A stretch of DNA of 64,000 nt from Hofstenia miamia (lineage: Eukaryota > Xenacoelomorpha > Acoela), in NCBI GenBank assembly GCA_004352715.1, contig SCFE01000071.1, positions 1,918,772 to 1,982,771 on the forward strand, in the 5' to 3' direction. The notes under the pieces were generated by a model, which was not told where the DNA came from, did not search any database, and saw only the letters and a program-made list of their open reading frames with translations. Shown in pieces: positions 23,181 to 34,703 of this stretch (within the stretch, counting starts at the first letter, position 1; every line of letters starts with the position of its first letter). Made by a program: the position numbers and the translations under genes.

Positions 23181-23593
23181 CGTTTATTGCGATTTGTCAG
23201 ATTATGAATAAAACTCCATTTAGATTTTTGGGATAGCATTCCATTATATTCTCTTTTTATGTACGTATTATAGGCCTTACGATTTGCTATGTTACAGATG
23301 TTTCTAGCTATCTTGTAGCGGTTAAAATTTACTTCACATTGGTTTTTTAAGAAATTTTTATATGCTTGATTTTTCGCGCGAATGAGTGTTTTACAGTCGT
23401 CGGTAATCCACTCCTTAGAATTTTTTGAGTTATCTTTTGCTTTAGAGTTATTAGGATTTAATAAAACACGTTGTTCAGGGCAATATAAGTTGACATAATA
23501 TTCAAGAATTTTTAAAAGCTTACTCATCATTGCATTGGGTTCGGTTGCTGTATAAACACATTGCCAGTTCTGATTTGAAAGTGCTAATTTTAG
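23181..23593 (-). mobile_element. LINE family A fragment, second copy
   Basis: Matches 19069-19454 of the family A element closely, encoding the region from KLALSNQNW through MMSKLLKILEYY to HNLTNRNK. Here the frame reads EWITDDCKTL where the other copy reads RSGFDDCKTL, because two small indels in that copy cancel. It is flanked by an N at 23180 and a 603-N gap, so it may be a nested insertion or a misplaced contig. Confidence 0.75.
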
Positions 23594-24196
23594 NNNNNNN
23601 NNNNNNNNNNNNNNNNNNNNNNNNNNNNNNNNNNNNNNNNNNNNNNNNNNNNNNNNNNNNNNNNNNNNNNNNNNNNNNNNNNNNNNNNNNNNNNNNNNNN
23701 NNNNNNNNNNNNNNNNNNNNNNNNNNNNNNNNNNNNNNNNNNNNNNNNNNNNNNNNNNNNNNNNNNNNNNNNNNNNNNNNNNNNNNNNNNNNNNNNNNNN
23801 NNNNNNNNNNNNNNNNNNNNNNNNNNNNNNNNNNNNNNNNNNNNNNNNNNNNNNNNNNNNNNNNNNNNNNNNNNNNNNNNNNNNNNNNNNNNNNNNNNNN
23901 NNNNNNNNNNNNNNNNNNNNNNNNNNNNNNNNNNNNNNNNNNNNNNNNNNNNNNNNNNNNNNNNNNNNNNNNNNNNNNNNNNNNNNNNNNNNNNNNNNNN
24001 NNNNNNNNNNNNNNNNNNNNNNNNNNNNNNNNNNNNNNNNNNNNNNNNNNNNNNNNNNNNNNNNNNNNNNNNNNNNNNNNNNNNNNNNNNNNNNNNNNNN
24101 NNNNNNNNNNNNNNNNNNNNNNNNNNNNNNNNNNNNNNNNNNNNNNNNNNNNNNNNNNNNNNNNNNNNNNNNNNNNNNNNNNNNNNNNNNNNNNNN
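23594..24196. other. Assembly gap, 603 Ns
   Basis: N-run between the family A fragment and the family B RT half. It could hold the missing catalytic part of family B. Confidence 1.
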
Positions 24197-24890
24197 AATT
24201 CATTTTGTTCCACATATAGGTTAATTTGGTTGAATAATAATTTTTCAAATATTTTATTAATTATTGTTAATACTGAAATTGGTCGGTAATTTTCTGCAAG
24301 ATCTTTTCTTCCCTTTTTATATATTGGTGTAACTTTAGCAATTTTTAAGTAATCAGGGTAAGTTGATTCTGCCAAGCATTGATTAAATAAGTCACAAAAA
24401 GGTCTCAATAAAATACACAAGGCACCTTTCAATAACCAAGGAGGAAATTCACAATGACCTTTCGCTTTGTTCCAATTAATTTTCTTTGTTTCTTTGTAAA
24501 ATTCTACTAATGTAATAAATCTTAGTTTATAGGGATCATTATGTTTTCTAATATTGCGATGCTTATGATAGAAATGTTTAAACTTTGTATTTAGGTTTTC
24601 ATTCATTCCTAGTTTCACAAATCTTTCATTTAAAATATTACTAATTTCTTTGTCATTTGTAATATATTCACCATTATCATTTATTATATAAGGAATTTCA
24701 TTTTCTTCTTTAAAATTTAAAAAATTCGAAATAAATGACCACTTTTGTTTAATAGATTTTTTTTCATTAAAAGATTTTTGTAAAAAGCTTGTATATCAAG
24801 ATTACATTTTGTTGAGGCATTATTTCTTAATGTTTTATAATGATCATAATTGGCTTTCGATCTGTTTTGACAAAAAATTGCAAACCTTTA
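24197..24890 (-). mobile_element. LINE family B, linker and first half of the reverse transcriptase
   Basis: Read downward from about 24890, the frame shows KANYDHYKTLRN, then (after a small frame break near 24780) KQKWSFISNFLNF, INDNGEYITNDKEIS, FPPWLLKGALC, AKVTPIYKKGRKDL and ENYRPISVLTIINKIFEKLLF before the gap. This is the region ahead of the RT plus the first conserved RT blocks of a LINE. The YADD centre falls in the gap. Codon use is very AT-rich, matching the 3' fragment at 22621-23179. Confidence 0.75.
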
Positions 24891-25869
24891 AGAACAACGT
24901 TACTGAATATGGTGAGGATTGTTATTTTTTAAATTTTATTATAATTTAATGTATTTTAAAGGGGGTGTCACACGGTTAATCTTTTGGTTATTGGGAAGGG
25001 TCCGTGACCGTGTCGTAGCCCGTACCCATGAAAATAAGCCCGTCCGTTTAGCCAGCCTAGTATCCTAAGCAGAGTTGGAACCGGTCGGGATTTTTGCTGA
25101 CCCGACCGAACCGGCTAAGACGTTTCTCAACCAGTTTATTTTTCCTGAATTTTGACCGGTTCCTAGAATTTGCTATTTGAGACTCGATTGGGATGCTTTC
25201 TCACAATTAAGTGAAAAAAATACAGAAGGTTGATGGTTACGAAAGCTATATTCTCAAATTTGACTGTTTTCCAAATTTACAAAGTATGCAGCTCATCAGT
25301 ATAGAGTAAAAGTTTTGGTTTTTTAAGACGACAACTGCGTCAGCTGAATCTCCTTTAAAACAGTTTCATTAGCAAATTGTGCTGCCATAGAAAATTTGAG
25401 CTCAGATCAGACTCATCTTCTGATGCTAGTATCAAATACTTTATGGGAAATTTAGCTGAGATGCTGAAACTGGATTTAATTAGATTTACAGAGCATAAAA
25501 GACTGTTCGGGTACGTATCTATATTACACTAAATTCAATGTAGAGCAATGTGATATGCATTGTACAGTATTATACATTTTGGTAAAAAAAATATTACTTG
25601 AATCAAGAAATCCCTAACAGGCTGGTAGGACTAGTTTATAGTCAATGTCGGTTGGCTGCCAATAAATTAACAATTTCAGCCTGTATTTGGCGGTAGCGGT
25701 CAAATTTCCACCCCTTAAGGCCCTGCATATACATGTAATTAAATTGCACATTCCAATGTATCACCGATACCAATCCAATATATAAATTTAATTCAGTTTC
25801 ACGGTGTGCCATGATTTCTCACTTTCCAGAACTTCTACCACGGATCAACTTTTGCTATGGTAATTCATC
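24891..25869. other. Non-coding DNA with transposon-end-like sequences
   Basis: No host gene. GGGGGTGTCACACGGTTAA at about 24961 resembles the arms of the hairpin element at 34579-34660. CAGAGTTGGAACCGGTCGGG at about 25070 looks like a hAT-type end, but no partner end or target duplication could be matched. The stretch 25160-25820 is featureless. Confidence 0.35.
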
Positions 25870-28378
25870 TTGACTCTCCTTGGCTTTTCCATTCGTCCTC
25901 ATTTTCTTGTTTGTGGTGACTTCAATCTTCCTAATGTCTGCTGGAATGCGTTCGACTCTACTGACACTTATGAGTCTGCAGTTTTAGAAGTTTTTGCCTG
26001 CTATTCTCTTGAACAACTTGTATTTTCTCCTACTTCCAGCTCCTCTCTGCTTGATTTGGTTCTGTGCTCTCACCCCGATTACATATTTGACATATCTGTA
26101 ATCCCTGTTCCTGCTAAGCTGTCAGATCACTCATTCGTCAGCTTCAATCTGTTTGTCAACTCTACTTCTCCATCTGCTAATCCGGCTGTTCCACAATATG
26201 CTCGATTTAACAGTGACTTTCTGTCACTTAATGCTGCTCTCTCATCTTCGCTGCCCGTTTTTAGTGATTCCTTCTCAGTTGACGATTGGTTCACTTTCTT
26301 TCATCAAGTTATTTCTTCTTATGTTCCTCGTCGGCGGAAAAAGCGTGCTTCTCTTCCTTTCTATTTTTCGTCCCTTACTGTGCACTCCTTGAATAAATTG
26401 GAGTCTTACAAACGCCATTCTGGTACTACTGCTACTCCGAAGCTTGCTTCTCTCACAGAAGATGTTCTCAATTTTATGGAACTTGACAAAGTCTCTTTTC
26501 TGTCCAGCTTCTCGTCCGGTTCTCTTCAAGACTCTTATTCCTTCCTGCGTTCTCTTCATTCCAAGCCCGAGCTCCCCAATTTGAGATGGAACCTTCGTTC
26601 TGCTCACTCTGACCTGGAGAAGGCTGATCTGTTCAACGCGTATTTTGCCTCTAACTTCTCTGTACCTATCTCCATGTGCCCTGGTCCGCCTGCTGCCTCC
26701 CCGCTAATCCGACTTTGTGATATGGTCTTCAGCGCCCATGATATCTCTCTCATGCTTAAATCTTGCAAGTTGTCTGGTCCTTGTTATCCTGACGGTGTTC
26801 CTTCCTTTGTAATTCATGAAACCTCCTCCACGCTTTCTATCCATTTAAAGCATCTTTACTCCTTCATTTGCTCCACTAAGCGCTATCCCGCCTGTTGGAA
26901 GACATCTTGGATTTCTCCGCTGTTAAAATCTAATCAGCTTCCCTCCTCGCAGGTCACGTCCTACCGCCCAATAGCTATTCTATCTCGACTGTCTATCATC
27001 TTTGAACGCCTTGTTTTTCGTTATGTATTCCCAAAAATTCGTCACCTCATCTCTTCCTCTCAGCATGGCAACCTTCCTGGTCGCTCTACGATTACTAACC
27101 TGCTCACTCTGATCGAAAACTGCTACTTTCACTCTGATAGTAATGATCCTGGTTGTATTATCTTTCTTGACATCTCAAAAGCGTTTGATCGCCTTCCTCA
27201 TTCCATTCTGCTTGACAAGTTACGTTTATTTGGTTTTGATGTGGATTTCATCGAACTGTTCCAGTCCTACCTGACTAATCGCCACCAGTGTGTCAAAATC
27301 AACTCGTCTATCTCTTCTCCTGTCCCCGTTACTAGTGGTGCCCCTCAAGGCTCAGTGTTTGCTGTTCTTTTCTTCCTCGTTGCCATTAACGACCTCCCTC
27401 ATTCTGTTCTCAACTCGTCTTGCCTGTTGTATGTCGATGACACTGCGATTTTTGATTTTGGTTGGTCTTTTGCGTCGAACATTTTTTCTGATCTTGAGCA
27501 CTTGTCTACTTGGTCCTCTGTCAACCATCTCGATTTTAGCACTACCAAGACATGTGGTATTTCCTTTTCTGTGGCTCCCCCTTCTGATTTGCCTCTACCT
27601 GTGAACTTTGCGCCTCATCACACTCATCTTGGAGTTCAACTTGCTGCAAACTTAAATTGGACTGGACATGTGTCTTTGCGTCTCCGCAAAGCTAATTCCT
27701 CGCTATTTGCCCTTTTCCGTAATGTTCCTTTTAATACCTCGTCCGCTGTGAAACTCTCTTTGTTCAAGTCCATTCCTCGCGCCATTCTTCTCTACGCATC
27801 TCCTTGTTAGTGGCCTTCTCGTGCTTTGTTCCACTCTATGGAACGTTTGCAGAAACGTGCTTTCAAATGGATTTCCTCTTTGGACTATAAAGCCGCTCTG
27901 CTGAAATTCTCCACTCTCCCGCTGTCACTCTACTTCCATGCCTGTGATCTCCTTCTGTTCAATCGACTACTGACTCGCAAATTGGATCTTGATCCTTTTG
28001 ATTTCATTAAGTTCTCCAATTCCTGCTGCACTCGCTCTGATGATGTTGTCACCTTCTCCATTCGTCGTACAAAGAAACATCGCACCCTTCACTCGTTTTT
28101 CAATCGTGCTTGTACTGCTGCTAATTACATCTTGACTCGCAACCCTCCAACAGCGATTGATTTCTTTTCCCCACCACCGAGCTTCAAGAAATCTTTGATG
28201 GCTTTCCTCTTTGCTGAGCCCTTCTCCGACTTCGCCTACTCTTCCATTTGCTCCTATTTCATCTCCTGTGACTGTCCTCGCTGCCGTAAATCTTGACTTG
28301 TTTTTATTTTCTTGTTGTGTATGCCTTCAGCGGCTAAATAAAGTCATTGATTATTATTATTATTTATTATTATTAAAA
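25870..28378 (+). mobile_element. LINE family C: endonuclease remnant, full reverse transcriptase, 3' tail
   Basis: An open frame from 25870 starts within the AP-type endonuclease (VCGDFNLPNVCW, then KLSDHSFVSFNL near residue 95). It passes through the linker to a complete RT: SYRPIAILSRLSIIFERL, FLDISKAFDRLPH (about residue 433), SGAPQGSVF (about 490) and catalytic YVDDTAIFD (about 521). A single in-frame TAG at 27808-27810 interrupts it; the same frame then continues to the true end at 28296, closing with a Cys-containing CDCPRCRKS. After the stop, AATAAAG and an ATT/TTA tandem tail to about 28378 mark the 3' end. The sense strand is strikingly C/T-rich. The 5' end is truncated, with a shifted remnant before 25870. 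Confidence 0.9.
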
Positions 28379-28395
28379 ATGTCATCATATAAGAT

Positions 28396-29774
28396 TCTGG
28401 TACACAACAGGGAGATCCATTATCTCCGTTACTTTTTGTGTTGACAATTCATCCTTTAATTAAAGAAATTGCAGAAAATTTTCCAGATCTTTCAACAGTA
28501 GTATTTTACCTAGATGATGGTTCTATTGTTGGCCCTGGGGACATACTTGCATCAGCATTTCATATATAAGTTGATATGAACTAAATTTGCTAAAATTGGC
28601 CTAACAGTGAGCATCAATAAATGAGAGATATATTCGAGATAAATAAATGTATTGACATGTCATATATTCCTGATTCAATAAACCGTAAAGCTGAGGGCTT
28701 GGTGATTCTTGGAGCACCGCTATCGTTAAACTCTTCTTTACATGAAGAATTTTTTCTCAGCCGTGTACTAGCAAAGCAATCAATTTACATAGTTTGGTTT
28801 GTGAATTAAATGATCCACAGCTGGAACTCTATTTACTTCGATGTTCTACTGGTTTGCCAAAATTATTTACTCCCTAAAAACATGCAATCCTAATAGTATT
28901 GACAAATGTCTATCAAAAAAATTCGGTACATGCTTGCTTTGAGAACATTGGCAAATCTGTAATTTCTCAATCTCAAAGACTTCAGGCTTTAATTGCCTAT
29001 TCATCTTGGTGGTCTTGGTATTTGAAGTGCCTCTTCATATGCCTCAGTTGCCTTTCTTGGTTCTCATATAGATTGTAGGAATCAAACATGCTTAATTGCA
29101 AAATGTGAGGAGATATCAAATGATATTGCCGCGCAATGTGCTTTGCAGCTCGCCCATTCAAATATACTTTCATCAAGAGATATTCCATATGATTTATCAT
29201 TTAAATCACAAAAGCGAAGCACAGAAAAGTATGATAAGCAGTTATGGAACAGAATACAGGTTGCTTAGTTGCTCTTTACCACATAGTGGTGATTGGCTTT
29301 CAGCCAAGTGCGCTTGGCTTAAAATTTGCACCTGCGGAATTCCAGGTTGCATTAGCATATCGACTTGGTATTTCAACGACCGGTAAAAAATGCAATGTCC
29401 AAAGTGTAATGGTATACTGGATATACATGGAGATTATGCGTTAGGATGTGCTGGAGATATGGAGAGAATTGCTCTGCATAATATTATTCGTGATATAATA
29501 TATAATTGTGCAGTGAAAGCTGCATTGTCATTGGTTTTAGAATATAGTAACATTGCATTTTCTAATAGGACTTGATCCTATTTTGCCATTTTTACCAACT
29601 TGATCCAATGGTCATCCAGCTACTCTAGACATAACTGTTATTGGTTCCTTGCAATCATCAACAGTAATACATGCTGGAACTACTGCTGGTTATGCATTAG
29701 AAGTAGCTGAAAACAGAAAATTTGTTAAGCACGGGCAAACTTATCAAGAAGCAGGTATCACATTTGTTCCTATG
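28396..29774 (+). mobile_element. YLDDG-family reverse transcriptase element, decayed, 5' part missing
   Basis: From 28396 the frame reads TQQGDPLSPLLF and VVFYLDDGSIVG before a TAA at 28567. In changing frames there follow ILGAPLSLNSS (about 28708), a Gly-Gly-Leu-Gly block, AFLGSHIDCRN (about 29060), LAYRLGIS, the zinc-binding-like CPKCNGILDIHGDYALGC (about 29394-29450), RIALHNIIRDII, then HPATLDITVIG and AGYALEVAENRKF. It ends abruptly at FVPM (29774), where another element is inserted. These blocks are in the right order for this RT family. Several stops and shifts make it a pseudogene. It abuts the tail of LINE family C, which may have removed its 5' end. Confidence 0.8.
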
Positions 29775-30129
29775 AGTAGTATAGATTCGCGGCAAGGCCA
29801 TTCCACTTTTCTCTGATTGGTCGATAAGTGGAGGCAAGGCTGTTCCACTTTTTTCTGATTGGTTGAGAGGGGTGGTCTTTGACCTGAGACGCAGTCGATA
29901 TTGCCGGTGGTGTTGTACTGATGTCATGGAAGTCATGTACTTTTACTAGTTTTTGTGTTATTTATGTGGCCTAATTTAGTTTGCATTTTTTAGTTTACAG
30001 TTTTTTATGTTATTTATATGACCTAATTTAGTTTGCATTACAGTTTTTTATGTTATTTATGTGGCTTAATTTAGTTTGCATTTTTTACTTTACAGTTTTT
30101 TTTATTAACATCACACATGTATTTAGCTT
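29775..30129 (+). mobile_element. Terminal part of a TIR/foldback-like element inserted in the RT gene (left)
   Basis: Begins AGTAGTATAGATTCGCGG directly after cctatg of the RT. The first 90 bp hold two copies of a roughly 42-bp unit (ggcaaggc..ttccac..gattggt). Then come three copies of a roughly 45-50-bp unit built on gttatttatgtggcctaat. The same end recurs at 31236, where it abuts the other half of the RT, in the order expected of a terminal inverted repeat. Stacked short repeats inside long TIRs are typical of foldback-type DNA elements. Open frames across it look like by-products. Confidence 0.65.
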
Positions 30130-30784
30130 ACTGATTACTTCATTTCAGTACTCCTAAGATAATAGTTTGTTGCAAGCCACCAGTGATTAATCCTAGTTCT
30201 TTTATTAGCTCATAATGTCTTTGGTTCTTCTGCACACACTCTCTTTCTCTCGTTGATGACAGCTATTATTTAGGAAAATGTAGTTTAAAATATCAAGAAA
30301 GCGTTTCAATTATAAAAGCATTTGGGTTAGGTAAGGTTCTTGAGACGTGAAAGCAAAAACTATGTATTATACTTGCTAAAAAAGTAATATCATGGTTTCA
30401 GACAATATATGCATATAATACTACAAATTTTTGCATCATTTTGAAAGTTCTTTTCATTTGAAAAATTTAAATGAAAATGCGAAGACTTGGCCCGCTCATC
30501 TCCCAATAGTGGTCGGCTAAAGCATGATTTGCAATTTTTTGCAACATTTTACAAGTCAGAATAATTGTGTTGTTCAAGCATCGGTATTTAAATTTTGTCA
30601 AAACTTGCAACAAAATTATTTAATGTCTTCACATTATTTTTTGAAATATAAGAAGTAGTACTTCCATTATATTGAATATGAGTTTTATGTATATATTTTT
30701 TTTTCTTAAATGTATTTTATTAATCAATATTACAATAATTAAAAAAAGAATTAAAAAGGCATTGCTAATATGTACAATATGATT
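30130..30784. other. Unassigned sequence between element end and inverted RT fragment
   Basis: No coding signal. It diverges from the partner terminus at 30129 and may be interior of the inserted element or DNA beyond the RT element's 3' end. One contig join could be hidden here. Confidence 0.4.
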
Positions 30785-31235
30785 AATTTAAGTAAAATAT
30801 TAACTATTAAGTATTTGAACTCTTGAAATAAATTCCCCGTTTGAATTTATCAGCATCTCCTCGGGAATCAGTATTCTTTGCATGATTGCTTCGATATCCA
30901 GAATAACTAGCTCTATTCTGAAATGAACTTGAATCTGATTGTGGACGATGTTTCTTTTTTTGTCTACGATTTGCTGAAGTTGCACGCATCAAAGATTATT
31001 TAAATTACAAGGATTCATCTTCATAGATGTAATAGATCATTTACTCATTTTTATACCGCAATAGGATTAGAATTGCATTCCATCTTTGAAGCATTACTCT
31101 CAACTGCTGAAATATTTGTTGAGTAATACTGTGTTGTTCTCCATCAGCAACTCTTGCAGTACACATATAGGGAATTTTGGAAATAGTTTTTGAAGATAAA
31201 AAGGACCAACCTCCTAATACTTCAACAGCCATAGG
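30785..31235 (-). mobile_element. 3' end of the YLDDG-family RT element, inverted
   Basis: Read downward from 31235, cctatg is followed by MAVEVLGGWSFLSSKTISKI and, near the stop at 31041, IFQQLRVMLQRWNAILILLR. This is the final block of the RT family that breaks off at 29774 on the plus strand. Downstream, a separate small frame (30992 or 30989 down to 30807) opens with MRATSANRRQKKKHRP and encodes about 60 very basic residues. It may be a tail ORF or chance. The fragment lies opposite to the rest of its gene. Confidence 0.75.
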
Positions 31236-31673
31236 AGTAGTATAGATTCGCGGCGGCAAGGCCGTTCCACTTTTCTCTGATTGGTCGATAGGTGGAGGCA
31301 AGGCTGTTCCACTTTTTTCTGATTGGTTGAGAGGGGTGATCTTTGACCTGAGACACCGTCGATATTGCCGGTGGTGTTGTACTGATGTCATGGAAGTCAT
31401 GTACTTTTACTAGTTTTTGTGTTATTTATGTGGCCTAATTTAGTTTGCATTTTTTAGTTTACAGTTTTTTATGTTATTTATATGGCCTAATTTAGTTTAC
31501 ATTTTTTAGCTTACTTTACAGTTTTTTATGTTATTTATGTGGCCTAATTTAGTTTGCATTTTTTACTTTACAGTTTTTTTATTAACATCACACATGAATT
31601 TAGCTTAAATTTTTTTACTTTAACACATTAGCTTACATGTTTTTAGTTTTACTTTCACACATTACCTTACATT
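31236..31673 (+). mobile_element. Terminal part of the TIR/foldback-like element (right copy)
   Basis: Nearly identical to 29775-30129 for about 370 bp, starting AGTAGTATAGATTCGCGG beside the minus-strand cctatg. It then continues to a single N at 31674 with tttttactttaacacattagc-type sequence not present in the left copy. As assembled the two copies are direct repeats; relative to the RT halves they behave as inverted ends. Confidence 0.65.
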
Positions 31674-31674
31674 N

Positions 31675-32007
31675 GATATCCAGAATAACTAGCTCTATTC
31701 TGAAATGAACTTGAATCTGATTGTGGACGATGTTTCTTTTTTTGTCTACGATTTGCTGAAGTTGCACGCATCAAAGATTATTTAAATTACAAGGATTCAT
31801 CTTCATAGATGTAATAGATCATTTACTCATTTTTATACCGCAATAGGATTAGAATTGCATTCCATCTTTGAAGCATTACTCTCAACTGCTGAAATATTTG
31901 TTGAGTAATACTGTGTTGTTCTCCATCAGCAACTCTTGCAGTACACATATAGGGAATTTTGGAAATAGTTTTTGAAGATAAAAAGGACCAACCTCCTAAT
32001 ACTTCAA
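31675..32007 (-). repeat. Exact-looking duplicate of 30893-31225
   Basis: 333 bp identical by eye to the inverted RT 3' fragment, placed between a single N and a 52-N gap. This position suggests redundant contig ends rather than a real third copy. Confidence 0.8.
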
Positions 32008-32059
32008 NNNNNNNNNNNNNNNNNNNNNNNNNNNNNNNNNNNNNNNNNNNNNNNNNNNN
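32008..32059. other. Assembly gap, 52 Ns
   Basis: N-run after the duplicated RT fragment. Confidence 1.
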
Positions 32060-32116
32060 AATAAATTCAATAAAAAATGCGTATTAACAAACAAACGACG
32101 TTTCTATAAAGTATAT

Positions 32117-32544
32117 AATTAATTTAACATCAGACAGTAAATTCGCAGCAATTTATTAAAATTGATTACGTTTTAAAAGAAATATCTGTACAGTTAACTA
32201 GAGATAATATTGTAAAAAGCGTTAAGAATCAAAACAATATCTGAGATTGAATTATAAAAATAGCTTACCAAAAAGTTTGAAATCTTTCAGAGTAGTTTGT
32301 CTTTGTTTCATAAATGGGAAATTCCATTATGCCGGCTGTGTATATTCACACGTGTAGAAAGTTACATGCTTCATAGACAATGTCAACATAAATTTTAAAT
32401 ATGGTCATTGTTCGACTGCCAGAATGTAAACACGGTACAGCCATGTGAAATTGCATTAATCCGCAAATTAATTTAACATCAGACAGTAAATTCGCAGCAA
32501 TTTATTAAAATTGATTACGTTTTAAAAGAAATATCTGTACAGTT
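32117..32544. repeat. Direct repeat of about 79 bp, spaced about 349 bp
   Basis: 32117-32195 recurs at 32466-32544 (aatttaacatcagacagtaa through ctgtacagtt). Looser similarity also follows the tcatagacaatgtcaa found at about 32371 and 32545, so a larger unit was probably duplicated in tandem and then diverged. Confidence 0.75.
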
Positions 32545-32871
32545 TCATAGACAATGTCAATATTACGTGGTTTCATCTATTGTTCAACTGTCAAAAATGT
32601 ATCCAATCGTAAAGATTTATATCTCCCAAACATGAAATCACTTTACAATTATACCAATTAAATAACACTTTCAAATCATATAAAACTAGAATTTTTCACA
32701 AGTTGGATTATTAGTATCGTAAATTGGTTGTTAACGTTTATTGATACACATATATACCGGCAAAATGTTTAAAACTATAAATATTATATTATAAGAAATT
32801 GCTTACATTTAAAATTTTATTGGTGTATTTTATATTAAGAATTAAATAAATAACCGATATATGACTTTTGC

Positions 32872-33110
32872 ATGTTTGTGACTTACATTTCTTTTCCGAC
32901 ATTTTTTCACATTTGTGACTTACATTTCTTTTCCGACGTTTTTTCACTTTTGTGACTTACATTTCTTTTCCGACTTTTTTCACTTTTGTGACTTACATTT
33001 CTTTACCCACGTTTTTTCACATTTGTGACTTACATCTTTTTTTACAACGTTTTCCCATGTTTATGACTTACATTTCTTTTCCGATTTTTTTTACTTTTGC
33101 GATTTACATT
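32872..33110. repeat. Minisatellite, about 37-bp unit, six to seven copies
   Basis: The unit carries ttgtgacttacatttctttt followed by ccgac and a T-run. Copies near 32952-33060 differ by a few bases and one to two bases in length. The plus-strand open frame across it simply translates the repeat and is not a gene. Confidence 0.9.
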
Positions 33111-34578
33111 AAAAAACTTTTCCTCAACGATGCCATGGGGATTGGGAATAGTGCTATTGCAAAACGTATTGTATTACAGTTTAGTAAATAGAAAATTTAT
33201 AGTTTTGCTTTCACTCTTTTTTCTACATGTACAAGTTTTATGTTAATATGTTTGATAAATTATTACATTTCATAAACATTAGTTTTAATATAAAAAACTT
33301 AAACTCCTACATCTTTGTAAATAGGTAAAAATCTATAGTATTTGTCTAAACTGATAAATGTCAATGTTTTACCTAGCTATTAATTTAACATGCAATTGAC
33401 ATTCAAATTTAGCATGAGGGAAGGATGATTGAAGTAAAGTAATCGCTAGTTTAATAAATTTAATAATACTATTTATTATACAATGAGAATGTAGAAATGA
33501 TTTGTACGTGTTTCATTAATGATAGATTTCTAGAGATACATCTCATCAACTAAGTTAAATAAGTGTAATATTAGATGCATGTTATGTATAATAATATACA
33601 TTTCCAAATCTGAGCCTAAGCCGTTATGCCCATAGCTAAATGTTTCTTCACTAAATTGGGTTGCCAGTCCTAACACCTATCAATGTAGTTTACGTCAAAA
33701 ACCACATTAAGTACTTGAATTTTCAAAGATAAAGTCATACTTAAATCCCGTTTCCAGAAGAAGTTCTACCAATTCTTCCCAATAATTGACAACACATCAA
33801 ACTGTATGAAAATATTTGTTGTAATGTTCTTCAGATTAATCATTTACTGTAAACGAATTTTTTTATCATAACAGTGCACTACACTTCTGGTATGACCTTG
33901 TAGAATAAATAAATTACATTAATTCCATTCAAATGATATGGACCGTCGTAAGTACACAACCTATGATTCTTAAGTCACAATTTACATATTAATGCAATAT
34001 CAGAAACTGACAGTGAAATAAAACTCTCTGATTTTGAATTATAGTTATTTTTATGTGGCTCAGTGTAATATTTTAAATGGTCTGTTGTCGTTTTGTTGTA
34101 AATCTAGATGAAGGTTAGTTTTTTACGAAATGCATATACGTAAATAGATATATAAAATAGATTCAAAGTACGTATCCACCATTTGACTCAATCTACTTCA
34201 AACAAATTGTTTTAAGAATTATCTTTGAACAGAGCCCGTATGCCAGGCCCGTCCCCAATACTGGCCCTACTCTAGTTCATAAGCAAGCACGCAATTTTTG
34301 AGAATTATGCAAAAATTTAACCTTTTTTAATCTTTATAAAATTCTAAATAGTTACGCAATTTACTTGCGAGGGGCCTTTGAAAAAGCTCACTCTCCCCAA
34401 TGGAATCGGGATTAAAAATGCACTAAAGATATTTTGACAAGTTGTTTGTTTGCGGCCATCTTAATGGCCACGATCTTAATTATATTGTGTATTTATGAAT
34501 GATAGTTAACCTGAAATGTTCAGTGTTATTTAACATCCAAATTCTTATTTTCCTATAAAATTACAAAAAGTTGACTAT
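33111..34578. other. Non-coding AT-rich DNA
   Basis: No supported gene or repeat border. A patch at about 34230-34275 with ggcccgtccccaa is less AT-rich and may be a transposon end. Confidence 0.45.
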
Positions 34579-34660
34579 TGGGAATGTCACACTGTTACCC
34601 TTTGACTAGTCACAGAAGTTTTTTTGACTATAGTCAAAAGGTTAATCGTATGGCACCCCC
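34579..34660. mobile_element. Short hairpin (palindromic) element
   Basis: The left arm GGGAATGTCACACTGTTACC and the complement of the right arm, GGGGGTGCCATACGATTAAC, align well and continue through TTTGACTA on both sides, with a short T-rich loop. The outer arms resemble the end at about 24961. It is probably a miniature inverted-repeat element or a solo folded end. Confidence 0.5.
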
Positions 34661-34703
34661 TAATGTATTTTGAAATTTACATAAAATCTTAATAGGAATG
34701 TGC

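Noticed and set aside
29697-29936. Minus-strand frame starting MTSMTSVQHH, present in two copies
   Set aside because: It is kept only because the two element ends are near-identical; the peptide mirrors the 42-bp repeat units.
32952-33191. 79-codon plus-strand open frame
   Set aside because: It is the minisatellite read as protein, with no start context or non-repeat content.
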